Shown: positions 1 to 9,657, numbered from the stretch's first letter. The stretch is 64,000 nt of DNA from Chitinophaga sp. LS1 (GCF_034274695.1 NZ_CP128362.1:2542001-2606000), one strand, 5' to 3'. Translations and numbers: made by a program. The notes: generated by a model not told the origin, from the letters alone.

Positions 1-1243
1 TAATAGGAATATTAAAGTGTTTTGCAAAGCCAAAGTCACGCTGGTCGCCGCATGGTACTGCCATGATTGCACCAGTACCATAACCTGCCAGTACGTATTC
101 AGAGATCCATACCGGGATACGTTTGCCATTGAATGGATTCAGTACATAAGCACCTGTAAAGCAACCGGTGATTTGTTTGACCTCTGCCATACGTTCACGT
201 TCAGAACGGCTTTGAACATAATCCAGGTATTTATCAACAGCTGCTTTATTTTCAGAAGTTGTGATCTTAGCTACCAGCTCATGCTCAGGAGCTACTACCA
301 TGAAGTCTACACCAAAGATGGTATCGGGGCGGGTGGTATAGACTCTTAATCCTTCATTGTCGTTACCATCAAACCTGAAGGTGATTTCAGCACCCTGGCT
401 CTTGCCGATCCAGTTACGCTGCATTTCCTTCATAGCTTCGCTGTAGTTCACAGTTTCCAGACCCTCGAGCAGGCGGTTTGCATACTCAGTGATACGGAGG
501 AACCACTGGCGCATTTTCTTCTTTACTACAGGGAAACCACCACGTTCACTAACACCATTTACTACTTCATCATTGGCCAGAACGGTACCCAGTGCGGCAC
601 ACCAGTTCACCTCTGCGTAAGCGAGGAACGCGATGCGGTAATGCATGAGGATCTCACGCTGACGGGCTTCATCATAGCCTTTCCACTCTTCGGCAGAGAA
701 GGTAAGGGTACGATCGCCAGGGCATTCGTGGGCTTTGTTACCTTCTTTTTCAAAGGTAGCGGTCAGTTCAGGAATGCGTTTAGCTTTCCGGGCACTACGG
801 TCAAACCAGCTGTCGAACAGTTGGAGGAAGATCCATTGTGTCCATTTATAGTAATCGGGATTGCTGGTATTCACTTCTCTTTCCCAGTCAAAGCAAAATC
901 CGATGTTACCCAGTTGTTTACGGAAGGCCGCAATATTTTCGGCAGTAGTCACCGCAGGGTGCTGACCTGTTTCCAGGGCATACTGTTCTGCTGGCAGACC
1001 AAAGGCATCCCAGCCCATGGGATGTAGTACATTAAAGCCTTTTAGTCTTTTATAACGAGCATAGATATCAGACGAAATATATCCCAGCGGATGACCTACA
1101 TGGAGGCCCGCTCCTGATGGATAAGGAAACATATCAAGTACATAGCACTTGGGCTTTTGGCTATTGATGCTAACCCTGTAAGCATTCGAGCTGCCCCAGG
1201 CGTCCTGCCACTTTTTCTCAATAGCCCTGAAATTATATTCCAT
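1..1243 (-). CDS. leuS: Leucyl-tRNA synthetase, 5' part (cut by window edge)
   Basis: Charges tRNA-Leu with leucine in the cytoplasm. Only the first 414 or so codons lie in the window; the rest is beyond position 1. The N-terminus has the class I signature [14 protein letters not shown] (HVGH is the HIGH motif), and further on the CP1 editing domain shows TTRPDTIFG and [17 protein letters not shown], which check for mischarged amino acids. The start is the ATG read from 1243; the sequence [13 protein letters not shown] is typical for the family. It is divergent from ftsX. No frameshift or missing motif in the visible part. Assignment is secure. Confidence 0.97.
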   Translation of the reverse strand, partial: MEYNFRAIEKKWQDAWGSSNAYRVSINSQKPKCYVLDMFPYPSGAGLHVGHPLGYISSDIYARYKRLKGFNVLHPMGWDAFGLPAEQYALETGQHPAVTTAENIAAFRKQLGNIGFCFDWEREVNTSNPDYYKWTQWIFLQLFDSWFDRSARKAKRIPELTATFEKEGNKAHECPGDRTLTFSAEEWKGYDEARQREILMHYRIAFLAYAEVNWCAALGTVLANDEVVNGVSERGGFPVVKKKMRQWFLRITEYANRLLEGLETVNYSEAMKEMQRNWIGKSQGAEITFRFDGNDNEGLRVYTTRPDTIFGVDFMVVAPEHELVAKITTSENKAAVDKYLDYVQSRSERERMAEVKQITGCFTGAYVLNPFNGKRIPVWISEYVLAGYGTGAIMAVPCGDQRDFGFAKHFNIPI

Positions 1244-1364
1244 ATAATTGTTGAATTAACCGGACGTAACGCTACGTCCTAGTTGACTTAAAATAACGTT
1301 AAAGGATGACAAAAGTAAACATAACTGTTAATTTTTATTATTTTCGCCTATAAACGGTAGTTTA

Positions 1365-2240
1365 ATGGCGCAGCAACCCGGGAAATCATCTTCAAAAAAA
1401 TCCAAACCTTCTTATTTGTATTCCATTATTGGAGTGGCACTTGTCCTGTTCCTGCTGGGAACCTTGGGTCTTATAGTGATACATGCTAATAAGCTAAGTG
1501 AATATTTTAAAGAAAGCATTGAAATTCAGGTGATCCTAAGGGACAACGTGAAAGAAGAGCAGGCGATCGCTCTTCGTGATTCCATTGCTGGCAGGCCTTA
1601 TGTTAAGTCGATCGAATACGTATCCAAAGATATGGCGGCCGAGCGCTTTAAAAAGGAGTTTGGAGAGGATTTTATCACCCTGTTGCAGTATAACCCATTG
1701 TATGCCAGTATCAATATAAAAGGTAATGCCCGGTATGTAAATCCGGACAGCCTGGCAGTGATCGAGGCAAATCTGGGTCAGCAGAGTATAGTTAGAGAAA
1801 TTTCTTACCAGAGAGGGCTGGTATCCAAGCTGAATGAGAATGTGCGTAAGATCGGGTTCGTGATCCTCGGTATCTCTGTTATGTTGGCGCTGGTAGTCAT
1901 CGTACTGATAGACAATACGATACGTCTGGCCATGTTCAGCAACCGCTTCCTGATCAAGACCATGCAGATGGTAGGAGCCACCAGGTGGTTCATAGCCAAG
2001 CCTTTCGACCTGCGTAGTATCATCAATGGGGCCCTGAGTGCCATATTGGCTATTGCCGGTTTGATAGGGATTCTCTATTTTGCAGACCAGTTACTTCCAG
2101 AGCTCAGTGCCATGCGGGATTACTTTATGACATCTGTCCTATTTATAGGCATGATTGTAATAGGTATCTTTATCTCGCTGGTGAGCACGCATCGTTCGGT
2201 AATGAAATACCTGCGACTGAAACTGGATGATTTATATTGA
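1365..2240 (+). CDS. ftsX: Cell division ABC-type membrane protein FtsX
   Basis: Permease-like partner of FtsE that couples septation to peptidoglycan hydrolase activation. The 291 residues show the FtsX layout: a short basic cytoplasmic N-terminus, one membrane segment at about 18-41, an extracytoplasmic domain to about 160, then three membrane segments (about 162-187, 215-240 and 252-277) forming the FtsX/MacB permease core. The ATG at 1365 gives a normal family length. The DUF3098 gene and uppP follow on the same strand; this envelope-gene neighbourhood is common in Bacteroidota. No ftsE is adjacent, as is usual in this phylum. Confidence 0.93.
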   Translation: MAQQPGKSSSKKSKPSYLYSIIGVALVLFLLGTLGLIVIHANKLSEYFKESIEIQVILRDNVKEEQAIALRDSIAGRPYVKSIEYVSKDMAAERFKKEFGEDFITLLQYNPLYASINIKGNARYVNPDSLAVIEANLGQQSIVREISYQRGLVSKLNENVRKIGFVILGISVMLALVVIVLIDNTIRLAMFSNRFLIKTMQMVGATRWFIAKPFDLRSIINGALSAILAIAGLIGILYFADQLLPELSAMRDYFMTSVLFIGMIVIGIFISLVSTHRSVMKYLRLKLDDLY

Positions 2241-2260
2241 TTGATAATTTTCTACATCAT

Positions 2261-2524
2261 ATGATTAAAGAAACCAAACAAGCAGATAAGGCAGTCATTG
2301 ATAGCCGCCCTGTTTTTGCAAAAGATAACTATAAATTGATGATAGCGGGTCTGGTGATCACTGTAGTCGGCTTTCTGCTGATGACTGGTGGTTACAATGA
2401 TGATGCTACCAAATTCAAACCAGAAGAAGTGTATAGTTTCCAGCGTATTACCCTGGCGCCTATCGTGATCCTGCTGGGTCTGGCAGTAGAGGTTTTTGCG
2501 ATTATGCGTAAACCAAAGCAATAA
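2261..2524 (+). CDS. DUF3098 small membrane protein
   Basis: Small two-pass inner-membrane protein of unknown function. The reading frame is open from a TTG at 2237 that overlaps the ftsX stop, but the ATG at 2261 is preferred because the sequence from MIKETKQADKA onward matches the usual start of the family and the upstream eight codons look arbitrary. About 87 residues: charged N-terminus, membrane segment near residues 26-45, a short polar loop with DDATKFKPEEVYSFQR, and a second membrane segment near 64-83 ending in basic residues. Its steady position between ftsX and uppP in Bacteroidota suggests a role in envelope assembly; this is inference. Confidence 0.85.
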   Translation: MIKETKQADKAVIDSRPVFAKDNYKLMIAGLVITVVGFLLMTGGYNDDATKFKPEEVYSFQRITLAPIVILLGLAVEVFAIMRKPKQ

Positions 2525-2548
2525 TACCTGCAACTTATTATAATACAG

Positions 2549-2578
2549 GCGATGATACTGATTCATCGCTTTTTTTTT
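2549..2578 (+). terminator. Rho-independent terminator after the DUF3098 gene
   Basis: A 7-bp perfect stem (GCGATGA / TCATCGC) with a 7-base loop is followed by nine T residues. It ends the ftsX transcript before uppP, so uppP probably has its own promoter or depends on read-through. Confidence 0.8.
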
Positions 2579-2605
2579 ATTTAAACGGATAAATCAGCTA
2601 TTTCC

Positions 2606-3409
2606 ATGAGCATTCTGGATGCCATTATCATTGCTATTGTTGAAGGATTAACCGAGTTTTTACCCATTTCGTCTACCGGTCACATGGTCATTGCCAGTGC
2701 AATGCTGGGTATTGGAGACGACGAGTTTACTAAATTGTTTGAAATTGTAATACAGCTGGGGGCAATATTAGCTGTCGTAGTTTTGTACTGGAAGAAATTT
2801 TTTGTGTTCGATAAGAACCGCATTCCCTTTTATATCAAACTGGTACTGGCTACCATTCCTGCGCTGATCCTGGGTTTTCTGTTCCATCACAAGATCAAGG
2901 ACCTGATGGGTTCTCCTGCGGTGGTTGCGGCCAGCCTGTTCCTGGGGGGGATTGTATTATTGTTTGTGGACAACTGGTTTAAGAATCCAACCATTGACAA
3001 GGATGAACAAGTGGACAATTTCAGGGCTATCCGCATTGGCTTTTTCCAGTGCCTGGCGTTGATTCCTGGTGTGAGCCGCAGTGCGGCATCCATCATCGGT
3101 GGTATGCAGCAAAAGCTGACCCGCAATGCTGCTGCTGAATTCTCGTTTTTCCTGGCCGTACCAACCATGTTTGCAGCTACCTGCTACGACCTGTATAAAA
3201 GCAAAGATGCCCTGGCAAGCAATACCGGCAATTTCCAGTTGCTAATTATTGGTTTTGTCATTGCATTTATTGTGGCATTGATTGCCATCAAGTTCTTTAT
3301 CGGCGTATTGAAAAGATACGGTTTCCGCGTATGGGGTGTATACCGCATACTTGTAGGAGGTGCTATCCTGGCAGCTATGGCGATGGGATACAACCTGACT
3401 GTAGGCTAA
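2606..3409 (+). CDS. uppP: Undecaprenyl-diphosphatase
   Basis: Integral membrane phosphatase that recycles undecaprenyl diphosphate, the lipid carrier of peptidoglycan and O-antigen synthesis. The 267 residues carry both family signatures: EGLTEFLPISSTGH near the N-terminus (residues about 12-25) and PGVSRSAASIIGG in the second half, which supply the catalytic Glu, Ser/His and Arg. Seven to eight hydrophobic segments are visible. The ATG at 2606 starts MSILDAIIIAIVEG, the usual beginning. Downstream the expected truB is absent; a degraded small gene follows instead. Confidence 0.96.
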   Translation: MSILDAIIIAIVEGLTEFLPISSTGHMVIASAMLGIGDDEFTKLFEIVIQLGAILAVVVLYWKKFFVFDKNRIPFYIKLVLATIPALILGFLFHHKIKDLMGSPAVVAASLFLGGIVLLFVDNWFKNPTIDKDEQVDNFRAIRIGFFQCLALIPGVSRSAASIIGGMQQKLTRNAAAEFSFFLAVPTMFAATCYDLYKSKDALASNTGNFQLLIIGFVIAFIVALIAIKFFIGVLKRYGFRVWGVYRILVGGAILAAMAMGYNLTVG

Positions 3410-3436
3410 GAAAAGTAAATAATCCGTATACCCAGC

Positions 3437-3709
3437 ATGAAGAAGATTATATTACCCCTGATGGGGTGCCTGTTTGCTATGACCACGTATGGATAGCAAA
3501 ATTATGTTCCCGGGACAGTAGCTATTCCTCAACAAGATTCCCTGAGAGGATTTCGCAAACTGGAACAATCTCTTGTTGGCGGAGTTGGTGTGAAGGTAAG
3601 CCGCTTCCAGCTGGAAGTTCGCGGTGCTACTACGACAGGATGGATGCCAACGGCAATGGTCTCTATGCCGGTCAATTCATTACAGATAATAGCCGGAGTA
3701 AGATTATAA
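3437..3709 (+). pseudogene. Small secreted-protein gene with an in-frame stop
   Basis: An ATG at 3437 begins MKKIILPLMGCLFAMTTYG, a good signal peptide, and runs directly into TAG at 3494-3496. The same frame then stays open for 70 codons (QNYVPGTVAIPQQDS and onward) to TAA at 3707. One C-to-T change (CAG to TAG) would explain the break, since Gln is natural just after such a signal peptide. Without the stop the product would be a 90-residue exported protein of no family I recognise. It could also be a real amber mutation in this strain or a sequencing error. The longer ORF that overlaps it in another frame runs from inside uppP and has no family features. Confidence 0.6.
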
Positions 3710-3710
3710 T

Positions 3711-3742
3711 AAAAAAGCTTCTGCCAGGGCAGAAGCTTTTTC
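3711..3742. terminator. Bidirectional terminator
   Basis: An 11-bp perfect hairpin (AAGCTTCTGCC / GGCAGAAGCTT) is flanked by an A-run on the left and a T-run on the right, so it can stop transcription from both the uppP side and the alanine dehydrogenase side, whose genes converge here. Confidence 0.8.
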
Positions 3743-4960
3743 TTATCCCTTCACTGCCAGTAGCAGCTCGAGGTCAGTATATTTTAGTTTGAACTTTTCA
3801 CTCAGGTGATAGTTGGTCAATGCCCCTTTATAGAGATAGATCCCATTCCGCACGCCTCTCTTGATCCACACCAAATTCTCAAAACCACCATCATCCGCCG
3901 CTTCGAGCAATAATGGCATCAGTACATTACTGATAGCTTCAGATGCTGTGCGTGCAAATCCTGATGGAATATTAGGTACGCAATAGTGTATTACATCGTA
4001 CTTCTTGAATATCGGGTTTTCATGACTGGTGATCTCTGATGTTTCAAAACAACCGCCTCTATCTATACTTACATCTACAATCACAGATCCTGCTTTCATG
4101 TTGCTCACCATTGATTCGGAGACTACAATAGGTGTACGGCCTGACTGTGAAGACAAAGCGCCGACTGCTACATCAGCATTCCGCAGCTGTTCTGCCAGTA
4201 CTTTGGGCTGAATAACGGAGGTAAATACACGAACGCCGATGTTGTTTTGCAGGCGTTTCAGTTTGTAGATGTTATTGTCGAATACTTTTACAGAAGAACC
4301 CAGGGCCATGGCAGTACGCGCTGCAAATTCGCCTACAATGCCTGCGCCGATGATCACTACTTTGGTAGGAGGTATACCCGTTACGCCGCCCAACAGAATA
4401 CCTTTCCCTTTATTGCTGTTGCTCAGGTACTGACTGGCCAGCAGCATGACGGCGCCACCAGCTATCTCACTCATAGCTCTTACAATAGGGTAGGTGCCTG
4501 CATCGTCTTTGAGATTCTCGAACGAGAGCAGGGTAATCCGCTTCTCCATCATCTTCTGGACCTGCTCTATTTTCAGGGCAGCCAGGTGGATGGGAGAGAT
4601 CACGATCTGGTGAGGATGCAGCAGCTCTATTTCCTCATCGTTGAGTGGGGCTGATTTTACAATGATCTCCGCTTTGTATACTTCTTTCTTATCGTACAAT
4701 ATTTCGGCGCCGGCTTCTGAAAAATCTGTGTCATAAAAATGAGAGCCATCGCCTGCCTTATGTTCTACCACGATATGATGACCATTGCTGGCCAGTATAC
4801 TTACCGCATCGGGTGTTAGCGCAATGCGGTTTTCCTGGAAGGACGTTTCTTTTGGAATACCTATGAATAAACGGGAATTTTTCTGTGGAATATCCAACGT
4901 TTCTTCCAGTGGTGAATATGTAAAGCCAGCACTCACAACAGGTTTTTGCCTTTGCTCCAT
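3743..4960 (-). CDS. ald: Alanine dehydrogenase / transhydrogenase-alpha-like
   Basis: NAD-dependent oxidation of L-alanine to pyruvate and ammonia is the family role; the fold is shared with transhydrogenase alpha subunits. The 405 residues show the substrate-domain signature PKETSFQENRIALTP near residue 36 and a Rossmann motif VVIIGAGIVGEFAART near 204, followed by an acidic residue (VFDNN) that favours NAD. It is about 35 residues longer than classical Ald because of an N-terminal extension (MEQRQKPVVSAGFTYSPLEE), a feature common in Bacteroidota. It follows tsaE on the same strand, 72 bp downstream. Whether alanine is the true substrate of this clade is not certain. Confidence 0.82.
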   Translation of the reverse strand: MEQRQKPVVSAGFTYSPLEETLDIPQKNSRLFIGIPKETSFQENRIALTPDAVSILASNGHHIVVEHKAGDGSHFYDTDFSEAGAEILYDKKEVYKAEIIVKSAPLNDEEIELLHPHQIVISPIHLAALKIEQVQKMMEKRITLLSFENLKDDAGTYPIVRAMSEIAGGAVMLLASQYLSNSNKGKGILLGGVTGIPPTKVVIIGAGIVGEFAARTAMALGSSVKVFDNNIYKLKRLQNNIGVRVFTSVIQPKVLAEQLRNADVAVGALSSQSGRTPIVVSESMVSNMKAGSVIVDVSIDRGGCFETSEITSHENPIFKKYDVIHYCVPNIPSGFARTASEAISNVLMPLLLEAADDGGFENLVWIKRGVRNGIYLYKGALTNYHLSEKFKLKYTDLELLLAVKG

Positions 4961-5032
4961 ATAGTTGTCAAAATTGATCCGGGTGAATTTTTCCTTGTAA
5001 TCAAAGATACATTATTTGTACAAAGCAATGTA

Positions 5033-5458
5033 TCAGGAAACCCGCAGCTGTCTCCGCTGATCAGGTAATACTGTCAATTGCAATCGAATGGTGTCTGCAG
5101 GTAATAAGTCCTGGATGATATCCGGCCATTCTACAAAACATATTGCGCCCTCCTGGTAGAGGGTATCCTCTACACCCGCGCCTATGGCCTCTTCTTCATC
5201 ACGTAACCGATACAGATCCAGGTGATAGATATTACGTGTTACACCGCCATTTGTACGGTAGTTGTACTGGTTAATAATGGAGAAGGTCGGACTGGCAGTC
5301 GTATCCTCCACGCCTTTTGCCGCACACAGTGCCTTTACAAAAGTAGTTTTGCCGGCACCCATAGCTCCTTCAAGGGTAAAAATCTGTTGCGCCCCATATT
5401 GTGCCCAGAAACTTTGGGCTATCTTAGGCAGTTCCTCAATAGTAAAGGTCCATTCCAT
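5033..5458 (-). CDS. tsaE: tRNA threonylcarbamoyladenosine synthesis ATPase TsaE
   Basis: P-loop ATPase that works with TsaB and TsaD to make t6A at position 37 of ANN-decoding tRNAs. At 141 residues it has the right size. The Walker A motif GAMGAGKTTF is at residues 31-40 and the family motif TASPTFSIINQY follows; HLDLYRL, another hallmark, lies near residue 80. The start at 5458 gives MEWTFTIEELP. It sits directly upstream of alanine dehydrogenase, a pairing often seen in Bacteroidota. Confidence 0.95.
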   Translation of the reverse strand: MEWTFTIEELPKIAQSFWAQYGAQQIFTLEGAMGAGKTTFVKALCAAKGVEDTTASPTFSIINQYNYRTNGGVTRNIYHLDLYRLRDEEEAIGAGVEDTLYQEGAICFVEWPDIIQDLLPADTIRLQLTVLPDQRRQLRVS

Positions 5459-5502
5459 CTCGTAAATGTAATTAAATAACCGTAATCTATTGGTTGATAC
5501 CG

Positions 5503-5583
5503 CGTTGCATTAATAAAAGACTTTACAGAAACAATTGATTTTCTGTTACTTTCATATTGGCTTGCCACTCCGTTGCATTAATA
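5503..5583. repeat. Two direct copies of a 13-bp sequence upstream of copA
   Basis: CGTTGCATTAATA occurs at 5503-5515 and again at 5571-5583, 68 bp apart, in the divergent gap between tsaE and the copper ATPase. The second copy overlaps the -33 region of the predicted copA promoter, so the pair could be a regulator binding site. No regulator gene is adjacent. Confidence 0.4.
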
Positions 5584-5617
5584 TTTTATTCACATGAATC
5601 GGGGGTGGATACCTTTG
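5584..5617 (+). promoter_or_regulatory. Bacteroidota-type promoter of the copper ATPase
   Basis: A -7 element TACCTTTG (5610-5617) matches the TAnnTTTG consensus of Bacteroidota exactly; a T-rich -33 block (TTTTA at 5584-5588) precedes it by 21 bases. Transcription would start about 12 bases before the copA ATG. Confidence 0.55.
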
Positions 5618-5636
5618 TAACGTTAATCAGTCACTA

Positions 5637-7745
5637 ATGGAAACGATCAGTTGTAAAGTTAAAGGAATGAACTGTACCAGTTGTGCCTTGACGGTATCTA
5701 AATACCTTCAGCACAAAGGTATGCAGGATGTGAATGTGAGTTTTGCCACAGAGGAATTGAGTTTTACCCTGCCGGAAGGAATTGATACAAATCCAAACGA
5801 TATTCTCTCCGGTATCGATCAGCTGGGTTACCAGGTGGTATTACCTAACCAACCTCAACCCAAGGCGGCTTTTCTGCGTACACTGACATTTAAGTTTGTT
5901 TTCTGCGCCATCTTTACAGCTCCTTTGTTATTACATATGTGGGTACACTGGGCATGGCTCCATGATCCTGTTGTGCAGCTTTGCCTCGCTACACCCGTTT
6001 TCCTGACGGGGATGTGGCATTTTGGCCGGAGTGCGATCCGCTCTCTTGTAAACGGGATGGCGAATATGGATGTGCTGATTGCTTTGGGCGCCATCGCTGC
6101 TTATGGCTATAGCCTTACTGGTACAATCCTGCACCTGGGCCCTGACTATATGTTTTACGAAACGGCTGCCGCTATCATCACCCTGGTATTCCTGGGCAAC
6201 CTGCTGGAAGAGCGTTCTGTAAAGCAAACCACTACTGCAATTACTGCCCTTGCAAAGATGCAGGTTACAACAGCCAGTCGTATTGAAGAACACGGTGATC
6301 ATGAACATATTCATGTAGTAGACAACCAGGCCCTGCGCACTGGTGATAAAGTATTGGTGAATACGGGCGATATGATCCCCATGGATGGCACTATCTATTG
6401 GGGGAGTGGCCTCATCAATGAATCTATGATCACTGGTGAAAGCACCCCTCTACGTAAAGGCGAAAAAGATAAAGGTATTGGCGGCACTATCCTGGAAGAA
6501 GGTAGTATCAAAATGTTCATCACCGCTACCGGAAAAGATACCGTTCTCTCATACATCATCGACCTCGTAAAACAGGCACAGGGCAATAAACCGCCCATGC
6601 AGAAGCTGGCTGATAAGATCAGTGCCATCTTCGTACCATTGGTATTAGGCATTGCGGTACTGACCTTTTTAGGTTGGGCGATATTTGGTCATATCACCAT
6701 CGGCGCCGCTATTATGCGGAGTATCGCTGTACTGGTCATCGCCTGTCCATGTGCTATGGGACTTGCTACGCCGGCAGCTGTTATGGTGGGATTGGGCAGA
6801 GCGGCAAAAAATGGTATTCTCATCAAAGGTGCCCAAACCCTGGAAGCCTTTAAGGATATAAAATACGTGGTGCTGGATAAAACCGGTACCCTCACTACCG
6901 GCAAACTGCAACTGGGCAATTATCACTACGAAGGGATGACCGAAAAGGAGTTTGCCCAGACAGTGTATAGCCTGGAGAAATTCTCTTCTCACCCCATTGC
7001 CCGTTCACTTGTGAGTATCTGGAAGAAGGAAGGAGAAGTGAAGCTGACACAGATCCGTGAAATAAAAGGTCGTGGTATGCAGGCAAAAGACTCCGCAGGC
7101 AATGAATGGCAGCTGGGTTCCTTTGAAATGGCGAAACATACGACTGCTGATGATAGCCATAACCTCTACCTGCTGAAGAATGGTCAGCTGACAGGCTGGA
7201 TAGACCTGATCGATGAAGTAAGACCTGATGCAGCAGAAATGGTGGCTATGTTGCAAAGCAGAGGTATTACACCCGTGCTGCTGAGTGGAGATACTGAACG
7301 TAAATGTCGTGAACTGGCTGCGTTGACAGGCATCCAGGAAGTATATTCCAGCCAGACACCAGAACAGAAATTACAGCAAATAGATCGTCTTATGCAAACC
7401 GCACCGGTAGCCATGGTGGGTGATGGTATCAACGATGCACCGGCACTGGCCAGGGCAACGATTGGTATCTCCCTCAGTGATGCCACGCATATCGCTATGC
7501 AGAGTGCCAATGTGATCTTATTAAATAGCAAATTGTCTTCCCTGCCACTTGCATTGGGCCTGGGTAAACACACTTTCCTCACTATACAACAGAACCTTTT
7601 CTGGGCATTCCTGTACAATGTGATTGCCATTCCATTTGCCGCCTTTGGGGTATTGAGCCCTATATCCGGTGCAGGTGTGATGGCGCTTTCAGATATCGTA
7701 CTGGCCGCGAATTCTGTGCGCCTGCGGTATAAGAGAGTAATATAG
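5637..7745 (+). CDS. copA: Copper-exporting P1B-type ATPase
   Basis: Pumps Cu(I) out of the cytoplasm at the cost of ATP. The 702 residues contain one N-terminal heavy-metal-associated domain with GMNCTSC (Cys13, Cys16), an eight-helix membrane part, the transmembrane metal site CPC at 370-372, the phosphorylation site DKTGT at Asp414, the nucleotide-domain HP dipeptide at 452-453 and the hinge GDGINDAP at 595-602. All residues needed for catalysis are present. The CPC motif with the single HMA domain argues for copper over zinc or cadmium. recQ begins 13 bases after its stop and is probably co-transcribed. Confidence 0.94.
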   Translation: METISCKVKGMNCTSCALTVSKYLQHKGMQDVNVSFATEELSFTLPEGIDTNPNDILSGIDQLGYQVVLPNQPQPKAAFLRTLTFKFVFCAIFTAPLLLHMWVHWAWLHDPVVQLCLATPVFLTGMWHFGRSAIRSLVNGMANMDVLIALGAIAAYGYSLTGTILHLGPDYMFYETAAAIITLVFLGNLLEERSVKQTTTAITALAKMQVTTASRIEEHGDHEHIHVVDNQALRTGDKVLVNTGDMIPMDGTIYWGSGLINESMITGESTPLRKGEKDKGIGGTILEEGSIKMFITATGKDTVLSYIIDLVKQAQGNKPPMQKLADKISAIFVPLVLGIAVLTFLGWAIFGHITIGAAIMRSIAVLVIACPCAMGLATPAAVMVGLGRAAKNGILIKGAQTLEAFKDIKYVVLDKTGTLTTGKLQLGNYHYEGMTEKEFAQTVYSLEKFSSHPIARSLVSIWKKEGEVKLTQIREIKGRGMQAKDSAGNEWQLGSFEMAKHTTADDSHNLYLLKNGQLTGWIDLIDEVRPDAAEMVAMLQSRGITPVLLSGDTERKCRELAALTGIQEVYSSQTPEQKLQQIDRLMQTAPVAMVGDGINDAPALARATIGISLSDATHIAMQSANVILLNSKLSSLPLALGLGKHTFLTIQQNLFWAFLYNVIAIPFAAFGVLSPISGAGVMALSDIVLAANSVRLRYKRVI

Positions 7746-7758
7746 TTACATTTACAGT

Positions 7759-9657
7759 GTGACTACTCCAACAGAAATACTGAAAAAATACTGGGGCTAT
7801 GACCAATTCCGTCCTTTGCAGGAAGACATTATTCAGTCTGTCTGCAATGGGCAGGATACACTTGCGCTGATGCCCACCGGAGGTGGAAAATCCATCTGCT
7901 TCCAGGTACCGGCACTCATGAAAGAAGGGCTTTGCCTGGTAGTCACACCCCTGATTGCATTGATGAAGGATCAGGTGGCAAATTTGCGTAGCCGGCATAT
8001 TCCTGCTGCAGCTATCTATGCGGGTATGTATTATCAGGATGTGGAGAAGTTGCTGGAAGAGGCACGTCGCGGTTCATATAAGTTTCTCTATGTATCGCCT
8101 GAGCGATTACAGAGTCGTCGGTTTTTAGAATACTGTGATGGATTGCCGGTTACGTTGCTGGCAATAGATGAAGCACACTGTATTTCTCAATGGGGGTATG
8201 ATTTCAGACCTGCCTATCTGGAGATCGCAGAGATCAGAACACAGTTTCCGGGAGTACCGGTATTAGCACTCACCGCATCGGCTACCCCAAAGGTCCAGCA
8301 GGACATCTGCGAAAAGCTGCGCATGCAAAAGCCGGCTATTTTTAGCAAGAGTTTTGTACGTAGCAATCTTTCCTACAGCGTCATTGAAGAAGGCGATAAG
8401 CAACCTAAGTTATTACACATCTTACAACGTGTACCCGGTAGTGCCATCATTTATTGCCGTAACCGGAAAGGCACCCGTGAGCTGGCGGATATGCTGGAAC
8501 AGAACGGGATTTCTGCCAGTTATTATCATGCCGGACTAACAGGAGAGGAACGCACTGCCCGCCAGGAATTGTGGATAGAGGGCAGGATCAGGGTGATGGT
8601 GTGTACCAACGCATTTGGGATGGGGATCGATAAGCCGGATGTAAGAGTGGTGATACATGCAGATGCGCCGGAGAGCCTGGAGGGCTATTATCAGGAAGCT
8701 GGCAGAGGTGGGAGAGATGAGCAGAAGGCCTTTGCTGTATTGTTGTACCATTCTTCAGAGCTGGATAGAATGACGGAGATGATTGCTTTGCAGTTTCCCG
8801 GTCAGGATCAGGTGAGAGGTGTGTATCAGGCACTGGTGAATTATTTGCAGGTGCCGGTAGGTGGAGGAGAAGGCGTGTATTTTGATTTTGATATCAATGA
8901 CTTCGTACAGAAATTCGAACTGAATATAACAGTGGCATATAGTGCTCTGCGCATATTGGAGCAGGAAGGTATTTTGCAGCTGAGTGAGAGTGTGTTTATG
9001 CCTTCAATGGTGGAATTTATTGTTAACAGGCAAACGTTGTTTGCATTTGATGCTGCACAACCGGCGTTGTCTGCTCTGGTGCAAACTTTATTACGCACTT
9101 ATGAAGGGATTTTTGATAACCCCGTTCCGGTGTATGAAAGGCAGCTCCTGCGGATTCTGCGTATCAAAGAACCGGAGGTGATACTGGGCTTACAACAGCT
9201 GCATCAGCGCGGGATAATCCGGTATAAACAACGTAAGACAGTACCACAGTTATCCTTTGTAGAGCAGCGGGTATCTACGCAACATTTAAGGATAGATACA
9301 GAACGGGTAAAGGCGAGAATGAAGGCTTACAAGGATAGGCTGGATGCGATGTTGGAGTATGTTCGGAATAAAAAGCAGTGTCGGACACAGTTATTAGTAC
9401 AGTATTTTGGAGAACACGATGCACAGCCTTGTGGTATCTGTGATGTATGTATAGCGCAGAAGAAAAAACCGGCTGATTTTAAGGCGATATCGGGGTTGTT
9501 ATTGGCAGAGCTGAGTGGGGTTCCTCTTGAATGGGAAGTGATTCAGAATAAGCTGAAAGAGGTGGATGAAGCAGAATTGATGGAGGTAACGCAATTTATG
9601 ATCAGTGAGGAAATTATTATAAGAGATGAAGAAGGACGCTTACGCGTTAAAGAATAA
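7759..9657 (+). CDS. recQ: ATP-dependent DNA helicase RecQ
   Basis: 3'-5' DNA helicase of recombination and replication repair. Start is GTG at 7759 (MTTPTEILKKYWGY), because no ATG lies close by and the sequence matches the family from there. Walker A MPTGGGKS is near residue 40, DEAH at 137-140 followed by the RecQ aromatic-loop sequence CISQWGYDFRP. The RecQ zinc site is complete with Cys541, Cys558, Cys561 and Cys564. A winged-helix RQC part precedes a short C-terminus; no clear HRDC domain is present at 632 residues, which is common for Bacteroidota RecQ paralogues. Confidence 0.95.
   Translation: MTTPTEILKKYWGYDQFRPLQEDIIQSVCNGQDTLALMPTGGGKSICFQVPALMKEGLCLVVTPLIALMKDQVANLRSRHIPAAAIYAGMYYQDVEKLLEEARRGSYKFLYVSPERLQSRRFLEYCDGLPVTLLAIDEAHCISQWGYDFRPAYLEIAEIRTQFPGVPVLALTASATPKVQQDICEKLRMQKPAIFSKSFVRSNLSYSVIEEGDKQPKLLHILQRVPGSAIIYCRNRKGTRELADMLEQNGISASYYHAGLTGEERTARQELWIEGRIRVMVCTNAFGMGIDKPDVRVVIHADAPESLEGYYQEAGRGGRDEQKAFAVLLYHSSELDRMTEMIALQFPGQDQVRGVYQALVNYLQVPVGGGEGVYFDFDINDFVQKFELNITVAYSALRILEQEGILQLSESVFMPSMVEFIVNRQTLFAFDAAQPALSALVQTLLRTYEGIFDNPVPVYERQLLRILRIKEPEVILGLQQLHQRGIIRYKQRKTVPQLSFVEQRVSTQHLRIDTERVKARMKAYKDRLDAMLEYVRNKKQCRTQLLVQYFGEHDAQPCGICDVCIAQKKKPADFKAISGLLLAELSGVPLEWEVIQNKLKEVDEAELMEVTQFMISEEIIIRDEEGRLRVKE

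Noticed and set aside
3331..3792. 153-codon plus-strand frame overlapping uppP and alanine dehydrogenase
   Set aside because: It has no protein-family character, begins inside uppP and runs through a terminator; the broken signal-peptide gene in another frame explains the region.
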